From: SIG672 sp045580325
GTDB lineage: Bacteria > Bacillota > Clostridia > Oscillospirales > CAG-272
Assembly: GCA_045580325.1 (NCBI GenBank)
Contig: JAZNNR010000018.1
Span: 105,989 to 169,988 of the forward strand
Direction: 5' to 3'
Length of the DNA: 64,000 bases
In this document: in pieces, positions 1 through 9,016 of the stretch
Numbering within the stretch: position 1 is the stretch's first letter
Layout of the letters: each line of letters begins with the position of its first letter
Notes under the pieces: generated by a model
Seen by the model: the letters and a program-made list of their open reading frames with translations, nothing else
Database searches by the model: none
Told to the model about the DNA's origin: nothing
Translations under genes and position numbers: made by a program

Positions 1-1
1 C

Positions 2-85
2 TACGTGAAAAACACACTTAAAGAGCTTGAACTGAACGATTTCTACAAAAAAGAGTTCAGAGATCTTATAAAAAAATTAAAATAA
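2..85 (+). CDS. 3' end of an unidentified gene (partial)
   Basis: An open frame enters from the left edge and ends at the TAA at 83-85. It gives about 27 residues of a charged, probably helical C-terminus, with the last residues DLIKKLK. It is followed within 20 bp by a hairpin terminator, as expected for a real gene end. Too little remains to assign a function. Confidence 0.5.
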   Translation, partial: YVKNTLKELELNDFYKKEFRDLIKKLK

Positions 86-103
86 CTCTACAAAAACAAA
101 ATT

Positions 104-127
104 CCCGAGTATCTGCAGATAGTCGGG
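104..127. terminator. Bidirectional intrinsic terminator
   Basis: The inverted repeat has CCCGA and TCGGG as outer arms and an internal ATCTGCAGAT dyad. There is an A-rich stretch on the left and a T-rich stretch on the right, so it can end both the plus-strand gene ending at 85 and the minus-strand DegV gene ending at 140. Confidence 0.7.
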
Positions 128-139
128 AGGTTTTATATA

Positions 140-973
140 CTACTTTTTAGAAACGAATATATATCCGTAAGCATTTGGACCCCAATGACACGCGATCGCA
201 GGGTCAAGATTATCGTAATCGGTCATCTGTGCGTGATACTTTTCGTCGGTCATAGCTATAAGCCCATCAAGATTTTCCTTATTGTAGGTATATGACGGAA
301 CGATCTCGTAATTTTCGTCGCAGTCAAAATCGGCAAGAGCCTTTGCAACGGCTTCCATAGCGCGTCTTTTGCCCATAGCCTTTCCAAGCACCTTGACTTT
401 TCCGTCCGTGCTGTCAAGGCTGATAAGCGGCTTTAGCTGAAGCAGACTTCCTACCGCCCAAGCCGACCTGCTGAGCCTTCCGCCCTTTTGAAGATAATCA
501 AGCGTTTCGGGTACTGCTACCACCCTTATCCGAGGGATAAGCGCCAAAAGCTTCTCCTCGACAAAATCAAGCGTTCTGTCGCGGTATTTGTTTATTTCAT
601 TTACAAGAATACGCATTCCGCCGACCGCTGTTTTTGTGTCTATAACGCGTACCCTCGGCTCTGATGCAAAAAGCATTCTGAGCGTATTGTACGTTCCCGA
701 TATTCCCGAAGAAATGGTAAGTATTATCACTTCATCGCCGTTTTCTACACAGGTCTTCACCTTTTCCTCTGCCTCGCTGAGCGAAGGAAGAGAAGTCTTC
801 GGGAAAAGATCTTTATTTATCAGCGCATCGTAAAATATATCCATAGACAGATCGATGCCGTCAAGATATTCCCTATCACCGAGCAAAATTTTAAGCGGCA
901 GGATCTCAACTCCGAGCTTTTCCTTTTCGTCCTGCTTTATACTGCTTCCCGAGTCAACAAATATTTTTATCAT
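140..973 (-). CDS. DegV family fatty-acid-binding protein
   Basis: A 277-residue protein of normal DegV length. The N-terminus MIKIFVDSGSSI, the TSLPS motif near residue 60 and the SSGISGTYNT motif near residue 90 are typical of DegV (FakB-like) proteins. These bind a fatty acid and, in many Firmicutes, present it to a fatty acid kinase. No kinase gene lies nearby. An upstream TTG would add four residues, but a GGAG sits seven bases before the ATG at 973, so that start is chosen. The gene follows the HAD gene by 22 bp and probably shares its operator-flanked promoter. The actual ligand cannot be read from the sequence. Confidence 0.9.
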   Translation of the reverse strand: MIKIFVDSGSSIKQDEKEKLGVEILPLKILLGDREYLDGIDLSMDIFYDALINKDLFPKTSLPSLSEAEEKVKTCVENGDEVIILTISSGISGTYNTLRMLFASEPRVRVIDTKTAVGGMRILVNEINKYRDRTLDFVEEKLLALIPRIRVVAVPETLDYLQKGGRLSRSAWAVGSLLQLKPLISLDSTDGKVKVLGKAMGKRRAMEAVAKALADFDCDENYEIVPSYTYNKENLDGLIAMTDEKYHAQMTDYDNLDPAIACHWGPNAYGYIFVSKK

Positions 974-995
974 TTTAATCTCCAAACACTATATT

Positions 996-1709
996 TCAGT
1001 TATTGATATCGCGCACGTAATCTACAAGGTCGGAAAAATCTCCGCTTGGATATACCGAAACGTCGGCCTCTGCTTTGTTTATCAGACACTTTGGAACAAG
1101 AAAGACCTTCATTCCGAGCTTTTCGGCTACCATATCCTCGCCGACGTCGTTTCCTACCATAAGGCACTCGGACGCCTTTGCTCCGAGAGAATTTATAATA
1201 TCCTTATAATATTCAAGATTTGGCTTACAGTATCTCGAATTTTCATAGGTCGTATAAAACTCAAAATCCGAAGGCTCAAGTCCCGCCCAGACTATACGCT
1301 GCTTTGTAGCGATCGCGGGAAATATCGGATTTGTCGCAAGCGCGACTCTTAGCCCCATATTTTTAAGCTCGCGCACAGCTTCTGCTGCTTTCGGATCATA
1401 TCCGCAGGAGAGCTGCACATTCGCAAAATCGGTGGCGTAAAATTCTTCAAAAAGAGGGACATCCTTTTTGGCGTCTTCGCCGTAGATCTCGCAGAATTTA
1501 TCCCAAAAGGCAGCCTCGTTATTTTTTGAGCCGTCATTTTTGATCATAGCCGCAGTTCCTGCCCATACCGCTCCTATCAGCTTTTCGCTCTCGTATCCGT
1601 GCGCATAAAGCTTCTTTGCAAGCAGTCCGAAATAGCTTTTTATGAAAATATCCTGATCCATCGGCAAAAGTGTGCCGTCAAGATCGAATAAAACAACTTT
1701 TATACTCAT
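996..1709 (-). CDS. HAD family hydrolase (phosphatase-like)
   Basis: A 237-residue HAD superfamily protein. Motif I is FDLDGT close to the N-terminus, motif II is in ATNP, and motif IV is GNDVGEDMVAEKLGM near residue 190. These predict an Mg-dependent phosphotransfer enzyme using the first Asp as nucleophile; the substrate is unknown. The open frame extends upstream to 1760, but that part overlaps an operator palindrome and the likely transcription start, so the ATG at 1709 behind AAGGA is used. First gene of a two-gene unit with DegV. Confidence 0.85.
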   Translation of the reverse strand: MSIKVVLFDLDGTLLPMDQDIFIKSYFGLLAKKLYAHGYESEKLIGAVWAGTAAMIKNDGSKNNEAAFWDKFCEIYGEDAKKDVPLFEEFYATDFANVQLSCGYDPKAAEAVRELKNMGLRVALATNPIFPAIATKQRIVWAGLEPSDFEFYTTYENSRYCKPNLEYYKDIINSLGAKASECLMVGNDVGEDMVAEKLGMKVFLVPKCLINKAEADVSVYPSGDFSDLVDYVRDINN

Positions 1710-1741
1710 TTTATGGGTGTGTCCTTCTCTACTATCACAAA

Positions 1742-1798
1742 TTTGTTGTTTTAACAACAAAAATCATTATAGCACAATCTTGTTGATTTGTCAACAAG
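1742..1798 (-). promoter_or_regulatory. Consensus sigma-A promoter with two palindromic operators
   Basis: On the minus strand, TTGACA (1789-1794) and TATAAT (1766-1771) are separated by exactly 17 bp. The palindrome at 1779-1798 has arms CTTGTTGA and TCAACAAG and covers the -35 box. A second palindrome at 1742-1761 has 9-bp arms TTTGTTGTT and AACAACAAA and covers the start site. The TTGTTG/CAACAA half sites look like MarR-type operators. A perfect promoter wrapped in operators suggests strong repression with induction. No MarR-like regulator is encoded next to it. Confidence 0.75.
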
Positions 1799-1860
1799 CG
1801 TTGTAAATCTTTTGTTTAAATAAAAATCCGCAGGAAACAGGTGCCTTCTCACAAGATGAT

Positions 1861-1897
1861 AACACCCCAACAGAGTTTAAGGTCTGCTGGGGTGTTA
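1861..1897 (-). terminator. Hairpin downstream of the P-loop kinase gene
   Basis: Arms AACACCCCA-ACAGA and TCTGC-TGGGGTGTT form a stem with one mismatch, about 25 bp after the stop of the minus-strand gene at 1924. The following T-tract is weak. Confidence 0.55.
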
Positions 1898-1923
1898 TTC
1901 TGTTCGGTAAACTAAAATTGGTT

Positions 1924-2445
1924 TTATAACTTTTCAGCAATTAGGTTTACATTGTCACATATCGGTAACGTTCCATCTACTCTAATAATCGGACAACATA
2001 TAGTTGACAGCCAATCGTTAACCAAGTTTTCATCTCTTGATGCACAAAAATTATGGAACGACATGATTTGCTCGAAAAATTCTCCGCCTTTACAACTCTT
2101 TTCGCCAAAAAGTATGTATGACCTGTCATATACTCGTTTCAATCGTATCTCCCTTGGGACTTCAATGGAGATTACACACTTCAAATGAGAAATAAATTCA
2201 TCTCCAAAACTTCCTGCTACTGATGCCAAAACGAAGTCACCTTCACTGTTTACAATGTTGGTAAGCAAGGATACAACTTCCCCATAGGGACGAGGATTTT
2301 CATAAGGATAATTAGGGTTGTCTTGTTTAGAAAAGTATATATCTTCAATATCAATGAATTGGATATTTAATTTTTCGGCAAGAGCTTTTGCGAGTGTGCT
2401 TTTTCCTGTTCCATTCAAACCGCAGACTAATATAGCATTGCCCAT
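1924..2445 (-). CDS. Small P-loop kinase-like ATP-binding protein
   Basis: A 173-residue protein that starts almost immediately with a Walker A motif, GLNGTGKST, preceded by a hydrophobic strand (AILVC). The size and layout match AAA_18 or adenylate/shikimate-kinase-like nucleotide-binding folds, with an early DIEDIYF acidic motif where such kinases hold substrate or magnesium. The phosphate acceptor cannot be inferred. The start is supported by an AGGGGGG ribosome binding site seven bases upstream. It stands alone, between a hairpin terminator and a MITE-like repeat. Confidence 0.7.
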   Translation of the reverse strand: MGNAILVCGLNGTGKSTLAKALAEKLNIQFIDIEDIYFSKQDNPNYPYENPRPYGEVVSLLTNIVNSEGDFVLASVAGSFGDEFISHLKCVISIEVPREIRLKRVYDRSYILFGEKSCKGGEFFEQIMSFHNFCASRDENLVNDWLSTICCPIIRVDGTLPICDNVNLIAEKL

Positions 2446-2558
2446 ATTTATCCCCCCTGTAAATTCTTATTTATCATTCTGTTTTATCGCAATTTTCGCC
2501 TTTGTATTACAAAGGCACAGGGCAAAGCCCATACCCATAAGATTGCGCGGATCCTAAG

Positions 2559-2757
2559 GCTCCCTCCGGGAGGGAGCTGTCGAGCGAATGCGAGACTGAG
2601 GGAGAGCGCGTTACAATGTAGTTAGCATAAAATAAAGTCACGCAGGCTCCTTCCGTCACGGCTACGCCGTGCCACCTCCCTCTCGGAGGGAGGCTTTTTA
2701 TTGCACACATTATAACACAAATCGGCAGAGGAAACAATACCTCTGCCGAAATTTGTT
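2559..2757 (-). repeat. MITE-like composite hairpin repeat, copy 1
   Basis: About 200 bp of non-coding sequence. The ends are complementary GGCTCCCTCC/GGAGGGAGCC-type hairpins. An inner block carries the hairpin GGCACGGCGTAGCCGTG. On the minus strand the element is preceded by a CGGCAGAGG/CCTCTGCCG hairpin and a TGTTATAATG block. The same order recurs at 58231-58427 on the plus strand, so this is a dispersed repeat. It fills the gap between the P-loop gene and purL. The hairpin at 2721-2750 probably also terminates purL. Confidence 0.75.
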
Positions 2758-2761
2758 GGTT

Positions 2762-2797
2762 ATCCGCAGGAGCTTTCCTGCGGATTTTTAGTTTTTA
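2762..2797 (+). terminator. Intrinsic-terminator-like hairpin at the purL 3' end
   Basis: ATCCGCAGG (2762-2770) pairs with CCTGCGGAT (2777-2785) and is followed by a T-rich tract on the plus strand. It faces into purL, so it may block antisense transcription. With the adjacent CGGCAGAGG hairpin it forms a two-hairpin block at the operon end. Confidence 0.55.
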
Positions 2798-2798
2798 A

Positions 2799-5700
2799 TT
2801 ACTTATAATACTTAACAGCCGAATCAAAGAGCTTCATATCGTAATTTCCTTCTACGTTCTTGTAGAGGTTCTTGCCGATACGCTCTGCGTGTCCCATCTT
2901 ACCTATGACACGTCCGTCGGGAGAAAGGATACCCTCGATAGCGAAGCACGAGTTGTTCGGGTTGAAATGTACGTCAGAGGTAGGTACGCCGCACGCATCA
3001 ACGTACTGTGTAGCGATCTGTCCGTTTGCCGCAAGAGTTCTGATAAGCTCGTCAGATGCGAGGAATCTTCCCTCTCCGTGAGAGATCGGTACAGAGTAAA
3101 TATCGCCGGGCTTTGTTCCTGCAAGCCAAGGAGATTTCGAGCTTGCAACACGTACGTTTACTATTCTCGACTGGTGTCTGCCGATAGTATTGAAGGTAAG
3201 TGTCGGGCAGTTTTCGTCTGTATCTATGATCTCGCCGTAAGGAACGAGTCCGAGCTTGATAAGTGCCTGGAAGCCGTTACAGATACCTGCTACAAGACCG
3301 TCGCGGTTCTTAATGAGGTTGTTTACCTCGTCGCTGATGATCTTATTTCTGAAGAATGCCGTAATGAACTTTGCAGATCCGTCGGGTTCATCACCGCCCG
3401 AGAATCCGCCGGGAATGAAGATCATCTGGCTGTTTCTGACTGCGTCTGCAAAAGCGTTTACAGACTCTTCAAGTCCTGCGGGAGTGATATTCTTAATAAC
3501 GAGAATCTGAGGCTCTGCGCCTGCGTCGGCAAATACCTTTGCGCTGTCGTATTCGCAGTTTGTGCCCGGGAATACGGGGATAACTACGCGGGGCTTTGCA
3601 AATTTCTGACTTGCAACGAGCACCGAAGGCTTATCGTAAGTAAAGGCTTCGATCTTGCCTTCGCCCTGTGCAATATTGCAGGAATATACGCCCTCGAGCT
3701 TGCCTTCGTAAGCTTCGAGAAGGTCTGCAAGAGCGAGCTTTTCGTTTCCGAGAGAGATAGCCTCTTCCTTTACAGTCTTACCGAGGAGCTTTTCGTCAAG
3801 AGCTACGTTATCCGCGCACTCAACAACGAATGCACCGTAGTTATAGCCGAATATTTCCTTCTTGTAAGCTTCTGCAAACTCAAATCCTACCGAGTTACCA
3901 AGAGTCATCTTGAGTACGCCCTCTGCTACGCCGCCGTAAACGGGAGTGTAAGCCGAAATTACCTTACCCTCTCGGATAAGTGCGGTAAGCTTAGCAAATA
4001 TTGCCTTAAGCGACTCGGGATTTGGGAGATTATTATCATTATATTCGGGTTTAATTATGTAAACGTTATGTCCTGCGCCCTTGAATTCGGGAGTGATAAG
4101 ATTTTCAGCCTTTTCTGTTGTTACAGCGAAGGAAACGAGTGTCGGAGGAACGTCGATATCGTCAAACGATCCGCTCATCGAGTCCTTACCGCCGATAGCG
4201 GCAACTCCGTAATCGAGCTGTGCGTCAAGAGCACCGAGAAGAGCCGCGAGAGGCTTACCCCAACGCTCGGGATCTTTTCTGAGGCGCTCGAAGTATTCTT
4301 GGAACGTAAGGTAAGTATCCTCAAAATCAGCACCCGATGCGATAAGCTTACAGATAGATTCAACAACTGCAAGATATGCGCCGTGATAGCAGGATCTTTC
4401 TGCGATAAAGGGATTATATCCCCAAGCCATTACCGATGCATCGTCTGTATGACCTCTCTCGACCGAGATCTTATGTGCCATAGCCTGAGGAGGTGTGAGC
4501 TGATTTTTGCCGCCGAAGGGCATAAATACGCTTCCTGCGCCGATGGTCGAGTCAAAGCGCTCGCTAAGTCCACGCTTTGAGCATACGTTGAGGTCGCCCG
4601 CAAGATCTGTCATACCCTTAGTAAAGCTTTCGGGTATCTCTTTATCGTAATTTACCGCCGCAAGAGATTTTGCGGTAATATGCTTTTCTGCGCCGTTGGA
4701 GTTAAGGAATTCACGCGAAATATCAACGATGACCGTGCCATTCCACGTCATTGTAAGTCTGGGGTCTGCCTTGACCTTTGCAACGACCGTCGCTTCAAGG
4801 TTTTCGCTTGCCGCAAGCTCACAGAAGCGTGCCACGTCATCGGCGGCAACAACAACTGCCATTCTTTCCTGAGATTCCGAGATAGCAAGCTCTGTTCCGT
4901 CAAGACCCTCGTACTTCTTGGGAACTGCATTAAGGTCAATGTCAAGGCCGTCTGCAAGCTCACCGATAGCTACCGATACACCGCCTGCGCCGAAGTCGTT
5001 ACAACGCTTGATAAGTCTTGAAGCCTCTGCGTTTCTGAAAAGCCTTTGGAGCTTACGCTCTTCGGGTGCGTTACCCTTCTGAACCTCTGCTCCGCAGCTT
5101 TCAAGCGAGGATGCTGTGTGAGATTTGGACGATCCGGTAGCACCGCCGCAGCCGTCGCGTCCCGTTCTACCGCCGAGAAGAATAACGATATCACCGTCCT
5201 CAGGGCGTTCTCTGCGAACATTTTCAGCCTTTGCCGCGCCGACAACAGCACCTATCTCCATTCTCTTTGCGATATAACCGCTGTGATATATTTCATCAAC
5301 CTGACCTGTGCAAAGACCGATCTGGTTACCGTAAGACGAATATCCTGCCGCCGCGGTAGTAACTATCTTACGCTGAGGAAGCTTGCCCTGAAGCGTTTCG
5401 GAAACGGGAACTGTGGGATCACCCGCGCCTGTTACTCTCATTGCCGCATAAACGTAAGATCTTCCCGAAAGCGGGTCGCGTATAGCGCCGCCGATACAGG
5501 TAGCCGCACCGCCGAAGGGCTCGATCTCTGTCGGGTGGTTATGTGTTTCGTTCTTGAAGAGAAGGAGCCAGTCCTGCTCTTCGCCGTCAACTGTAACCTT
5601 TATTTTTACCGTGCAGGCATTGATCTCTTCGGACTCGTCAAGCTTCGAGAGTTTGCCCGCTTTTTTGAGGTATTTTGCCGCAATAGTGCCGATATCCATA

Positions 5701-6491
5701 AGGCAAACCGGCTTTGTACGTCCAAGCTCGCGTCTTACTGCCATATATCTTTCGTAAGACTCGGCAAGTGCCTTGTCTTCAAACTCAACCTTGTCTATTA
5801 TAGTACCGAAGGTGGTATGACGGCAGTGGTCAGACCAGTAGGTATCTATCATTCTGATTTCTGTGATAGTGGGATCTCTGTCCTCTTTTACGAAATAGTC
5901 GCGGCAGAAGCGGATATCGTCGATGTCCATTGCAAGCGAATAATCGTTTATGAAGTCGGCAAGTCCCTTTTCGTCGAGTGTTCTGAAGCCGTCAAGAACC
6001 TTTACGCTATCTGGAATATCGTACTCTGTTGCGAGGGTTTCATAGGTTTCAAGCGATGCTTCGCGGCTTTCTACGGGGTTTATGAGATACTTTTTGATCG
6101 CCGCGATCTCGTCCGCCGAGAGATCTCCCGAGAGAACGTAAACCTTCGCCGAGCGTACTGTCGGACGCGCCGCGCGAGAGATAAACTGCACGCACTGTGC
6201 CGCTGAATCTGCTCTCTGATCGAACTGTCCGGGGAGAAATTCTACCGCGAAAACGGTATCATTTTCGTCGCAAGTGAGAGAGTCCGAAATATCGTCAAGC
6301 TGAGGCTCGGAGAAGACCGTTTTCTTGGAGCGCTCGAAAATTTCGGGAGTGATATTTTCAACGTCGTATCTGTTCACGATACGAAGACCTGTAAGCGAGT
6401 TTATTCTGAGAAGAGATGTTATATCAGACTTCAAAGCCTTCGCTTCATCGGCAAGTCCCTTTTTCTTTTCAACAAATATTCTGAATACCAT
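2799..6491 (-). CDS. purL: Phosphoribosylformylglycinamidine synthase, single-chain
   Basis: A 1230-residue single-chain FGAM synthase (clostridial/proteobacterial long form) that uses glutamine and ATP to convert FGAR to FGAM, step 4 of purine synthesis. The central part has paired PurM-like ATP-binding domains, with motifs such as SDHCRHTTFGT near residue 220 and NETHNHPTEIEPF. The C-terminal glutaminase carries the nucleophile in GICNGFQ near residue 1070 and the His/Glu pair in GHAERI near 1195. No separate PurQ or PurS is needed or present. It is the last gene of the operon, 27 bp after purD. Confidence 0.97.
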   Translation of the reverse strand: MVFRIFVEKKKGLADEAKALKSDITSLLRINSLTGLRIVNRYDVENITPEIFERSKKTVFSEPQLDDISDSLTCDENDTVFAVEFLPGQFDQRADSAAQCVQFISRAARPTVRSAKVYVLSGDLSADEIAAIKKYLINPVESREASLETYETLATEYDIPDSVKVLDGFRTLDEKGLADFINDYSLAMDIDDIRFCRDYFVKEDRDPTITEIRMIDTYWSDHCRHTTFGTIIDKVEFEDKALAESYERYMAVRRELGRTKPVCLMDIGTIAAKYLKKAGKLSKLDESEEINACTVKIKVTVDGEEQDWLLLFKNETHNHPTEIEPFGGAATCIGGAIRDPLSGRSYVYAAMRVTGAGDPTVPVSETLQGKLPQRKIVTTAAAGYSSYGNQIGLCTGQVDEIYHSGYIAKRMEIGAVVGAAKAENVRRERPEDGDIVILLGGRTGRDGCGGATGSSKSHTASSLESCGAEVQKGNAPEERKLQRLFRNAEASRLIKRCNDFGAGGVSVAIGELADGLDIDLNAVPKKYEGLDGTELAISESQERMAVVVAADDVARFCELAASENLEATVVAKVKADPRLTMTWNGTVIVDISREFLNSNGAEKHITAKSLAAVNYDKEIPESFTKGMTDLAGDLNVCSKRGLSERFDSTIGAGSVFMPFGGKNQLTPPQAMAHKISVERGHTDDASVMAWGYNPFIAERSCYHGAYLAVVESICKLIASGADFEDTYLTFQEYFERLRKDPERWGKPLAALLGALDAQLDYGVAAIGGKDSMSGSFDDIDVPPTLVSFAVTTEKAENLITPEFKGAGHNVYIIKPEYNDNNLPNPESLKAIFAKLTALIREGKVISAYTPVYGGVAEGVLKMTLGNSVGFEFAEAYKKEIFGYNYGAFVVECADNVALDEKLLGKTVKEEAISLGNEKLALADLLEAYEGKLEGVYSCNIAQGEGKIEAFTYDKPSVLVASQKFAKPRVVIPVFPGTNCEYDSAKVFADAGAEPQILVIKNITPAGLEESVNAFADAVRNSQMIFIPGGFSGGDEPDGSAKFITAFFRNKIISDEVNNLIKNRDGLVAGICNGFQALIKLGLVPYGEIIDTDENCPTLTFNTIGRHQSRIVNVRVASSKSPWLAGTKPGDIYSVPISHGEGRFLASDELIRTLAANGQIATQYVDACGVPTSDVHFNPNNSCFAIEGILSPDGRVIGKMGHAERIGKNLYKNVEGNYDMKLFDSAVKYYK

Positions 6492-6517
6492 ATTTATTTT
6501 AATAGCCTTTCTGTATT

Positions 6518-7783
6518 TTATCTATCTGCTTTAAGCGCTCTCAAACCTATATCTTTACGGAAGAAAGCGTTTGCGAAATGTACCTTTTCTACGTTGTTAT
6601 ATGCCTTTTCGATAGCATCATAAAGATATTCTCCGATAGCGGTAACACCGAGTACTCTTCCGCCCGATGTGAGAAGCTTTCCGTTTTCGAGCTTCGCACC
6701 CGCTACGAAAAGCTGTGCGTCGAAATTGTCGTCAACAGTTATTTCAAAACCTTTTTCGTAGCTCGTCGGGTAACCCTGCGATGCCATTATTACACAGCAG
6801 GCGTGCTTGTCGCTGAATTTCACTTCAACCTCGGCAAGTCTTTCCTGCGCGACAGCCATCATAATTTCAAGCAGGTCGCTTTCAAGAAGAGGAAGGACTA
6901 CCTGTGTTTCGGGGTCGCCGAAGCGGCAGTTATACTCAATCACCTTAGGTCCGTCGGGAGTGATCATAAGTCCGAAGTAGAGGCAACCCTTGAAGGTTCT
7001 TCCCTCTGCGTTCATTGCGTTCATCGTGGGAATGAATATTTCCTTCATCGCGCGTTCTGCGTGCGCGGGTGTGTAGCAGGGATTGGGGGCAACCGTTCCC
7101 ATTCCGCCTGTGTTAAGGCCCTCGTCGTTATCGTGTGCGCGCTTATGGTCCATCGAAGACACCATAGGCACGAGAGTTTTTCCGTCTGTAAACGCAAGTA
7201 CCGATACCTCGGGACCTGTGAGGAATTCTTCGATTACGACACGGCTTCCGCTGTTTCCGAAGACTTTATCCTCCATCATAGAGATGATAGCGTTTTTTGC
7301 TTCTTCTCTTGTAGTTGCAATTATAACGCCCTTACCGAGCGCAAGACCGTCTGCCTTGATGACTGTCGGAAGCTTTACGCTTTCGATATAGTTAAGTGCG
7401 CTTTGGGCGTCCTCGAAGACCTCGTACTGTGCCGTCGGTATCGAGTATTTCTTCATAAGGTTCTTTGAAAAGACCTTACTTCCCTCGATTGCCGCCGCAG
7501 CCGCGGTCGGTCCGAACGCGGGGATACCCTTATCGCTTAGTGCATCGACAGCACCGAGAACAAGCGGATCGTCGGGAGCGACCACAGCAAATTCGATCTC
7601 GTTTTCAAGAGCGAACTTTACGATAGAGTCGATATCCTTTGCATCGATCGGAACGCATTTTGCGTCGTCAGCCATTCCTCCGTTTCCGGGGAGAGCGTAT
7701 ATTTCGGTCGGTGTTTTGCTTTCTTTTAATTTCTTAATGATAGCGTGTTCTCTTCCGCCACCGCCTACAACCATAATTTTCAT
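6518..7783 (-). CDS. purD: Phosphoribosylamine-glycine ligase
   Basis: A 421-residue ATP-grasp ligase that makes GAR from phosphoribosylamine, glycine and ATP, step 2 of purine synthesis. Visible family signatures are the N-terminal GGGGREHA, the lid region EEFLTGPEVSVLAF, DHKRAHDNDEGLNTGGMG, and EYNCRFGDPETQ near residue 290. Length is standard and AGGAG lies eight bases before the ATG. It sits between the AICAR transformylase gene and purL, all on the minus strand with short gaps. Confidence 0.97.
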   Translation of the reverse strand: MKIMVVGGGGREHAIIKKLKESKTPTEIYALPGNGGMADDAKCVPIDAKDIDSIVKFALENEIEFAVVAPDDPLVLGAVDALSDKGIPAFGPTAAAAAIEGSKVFSKNLMKKYSIPTAQYEVFEDAQSALNYIESVKLPTVIKADGLALGKGVIIATTREEAKNAIISMMEDKVFGNSGSRVVIEEFLTGPEVSVLAFTDGKTLVPMVSSMDHKRAHDNDEGLNTGGMGTVAPNPCYTPAHAERAMKEIFIPTMNAMNAEGRTFKGCLYFGLMITPDGPKVIEYNCRFGDPETQVVLPLLESDLLEIMMAVAQERLAEVEVKFSDKHACCVIMASQGYPTSYEKGFEITVDDNFDAQLFVAGAKLENGKLLTSGGRVLGVTAIGEYLYDAIEKAYNNVEKVHFANAFFRKDIGLRALKADR

Positions 7784-7817
7784 CAGTTTTTCTCCTAAAA
7801 TGCTTTATAACAGTTAA

Positions 7818-9002
7818 TTAGTGGTGGAAAAGACGCATTCCTGTGAATGCCATTGCGATACCGTACTTATTGCAGCAGTTTATAACCACGTCATCACGGA
7901 TAGAGCCGCCCGGCTCTGCGATGTAGGAAACGCCGCTCTTATGTGCGCGCTCGATATTATCATCAAACGGGAAGAATGCGTCAGAGCCGAGTGCTACGCC
8001 GCTTATTGTATCGAGATATTCTCTCTGCTCTTCCTTTGTGAAATGCTCGGGCTGAGTGGTAAAGTACTTCTGCCAGTTTCCGTCTGCGCAAACGTCCTCT
8101 TCGTTCTGGTTGATATAACCGTCGATTACGTTATCGCGGTCGGGGCGTCCGAGAGTGTCCTTAAAAGGAAGTCCGAGCACCTTATCGTGCTGACGAAGGA
8201 ACCATGTGTCTGCCTTACCGCCTGCAAGACGTGTGCAGTGAACTCTCGACTGCTGACCTGCGCCAACACCGATAGCCTGTCCGTCAACTGCAAAGCATAC
8301 CGAGTTGGACTGTGTATATTTAAGTGTAATAAGCGAGATTATAAGGTCGCGCTTTGCGCTGTCGGGAAGCTCTTTGTTTTCTGTAACGAGGTTAGAAAGA
8401 AGTGCCTCGTTGATCTCGAAATTGTTTCTTCCCTGCTCGAATGTGATTCCATAAACCTGCTTATGCTCGATAGGTGCGGGAACGTAGTTCGGATCTATCT
8501 TAACTATGTTATAATTTCCGTTTCTCTTTGTTTTGAGAATTTCAAGTGCTTCGGGCTCATATCCGGGAGCGATTATTCCGTCGGACACCTCGCGCTTGAT
8601 AAGCTTTGCGGTGGTAACGTCGCAAACGTCCGAAAGTGCTACCCAGTCGCCGAAGGAGCACATACGGTCTGTACCTCTTGCTCTTGCATAAGCGCAAGCG
8701 AGAGGGGACTTGTCAAGGTCTTCAATATCGTCAACGAAGCAAGCCTTCTTGAGCTTTTCGGGAAGAATAGTTCCGACAGCCGCGCTTGTAGGGCTTACGT
8801 GCTTGAAGGAGGTAACTGCGGGAAGTCCGAGTGCTTCTTTAAGCTCCTTTACAAGCTGCCAGGAGTTGAATGCGTCAAGGAAGTTGATAAATCCGGGTCT
8901 GCCGCAGAGGATCTCGATAGGAAGCTCGCTTCCGTCGTGCATAAATATTTTTGCAGGCTTTTGGTTGGGGTTACAGCCGTATTTGAGTTCAAATTCTTTC
9001 AT
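7818..9002 (-). CDS. purH: Stand-alone AICAR formyltransferase
   Basis: A 394-residue protein matching only the AICAR transformylase part of bifunctional PurH, which transfers a formyl group from 10-formyl-THF to AICAR. The SFKHVSPTSAA segment near residue 65 carries the KH catalytic pair. The block QSNSVCFAVDGQAIGVGAGQ and the GSDAFFPFDD segment near residue 340 are family hallmarks. The N-terminal IMP cyclohydrolase domain of PurH is absent; the next gene encodes a separate PurO-like cyclohydrolase. The symbol purH therefore refers to the C-terminal domain only. The ribosome binding site AAAGGA is seven to eight bases before the ATG. Confidence 0.93.
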   Translation of the reverse strand: MKEFELKYGCNPNQKPAKIFMHDGSELPIEILCGRPGFINFLDAFNSWQLVKELKEALGLPAVTSFKHVSPTSAAVGTILPEKLKKACFVDDIEDLDKSPLACAYARARGTDRMCSFGDWVALSDVCDVTTAKLIKREVSDGIIAPGYEPEALEILKTKRNGNYNIVKIDPNYVPAPIEHKQVYGITFEQGRNNFEINEALLSNLVTENKELPDSAKRDLIISLITLKYTQSNSVCFAVDGQAIGVGAGQQSRVHCTRLAGGKADTWFLRQHDKVLGLPFKDTLGRPDRDNVIDGYINQNEEDVCADGNWQKYFTTQPEHFTKEEQREYLDTISGVALGSDAFFPFDDNIERAHKSGVSYIAEPGGSIRDDVVINCCNKYGIAMAFTGMRLFHH

Positions 9003-9016
9003 TTTCTTGTTCCTTT

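Noticed and set aside
2507..2737. 76-residue minus-strand ORF
   Set aside because: It lies entirely in the MITE-like hairpin repeat and has no ribosome binding site.
2889..4580. 563-residue plus-strand open frame inside purL
   Set aside because: It is antisense to purL, has a biased Cys/Ser/Arg-rich composition and no ribosome binding site; purL motifs are unambiguous.
5046..6206. 386-residue plus-strand open frame
   Set aside because: Also antisense to purL, with low-complexity shadow composition; not a gene.
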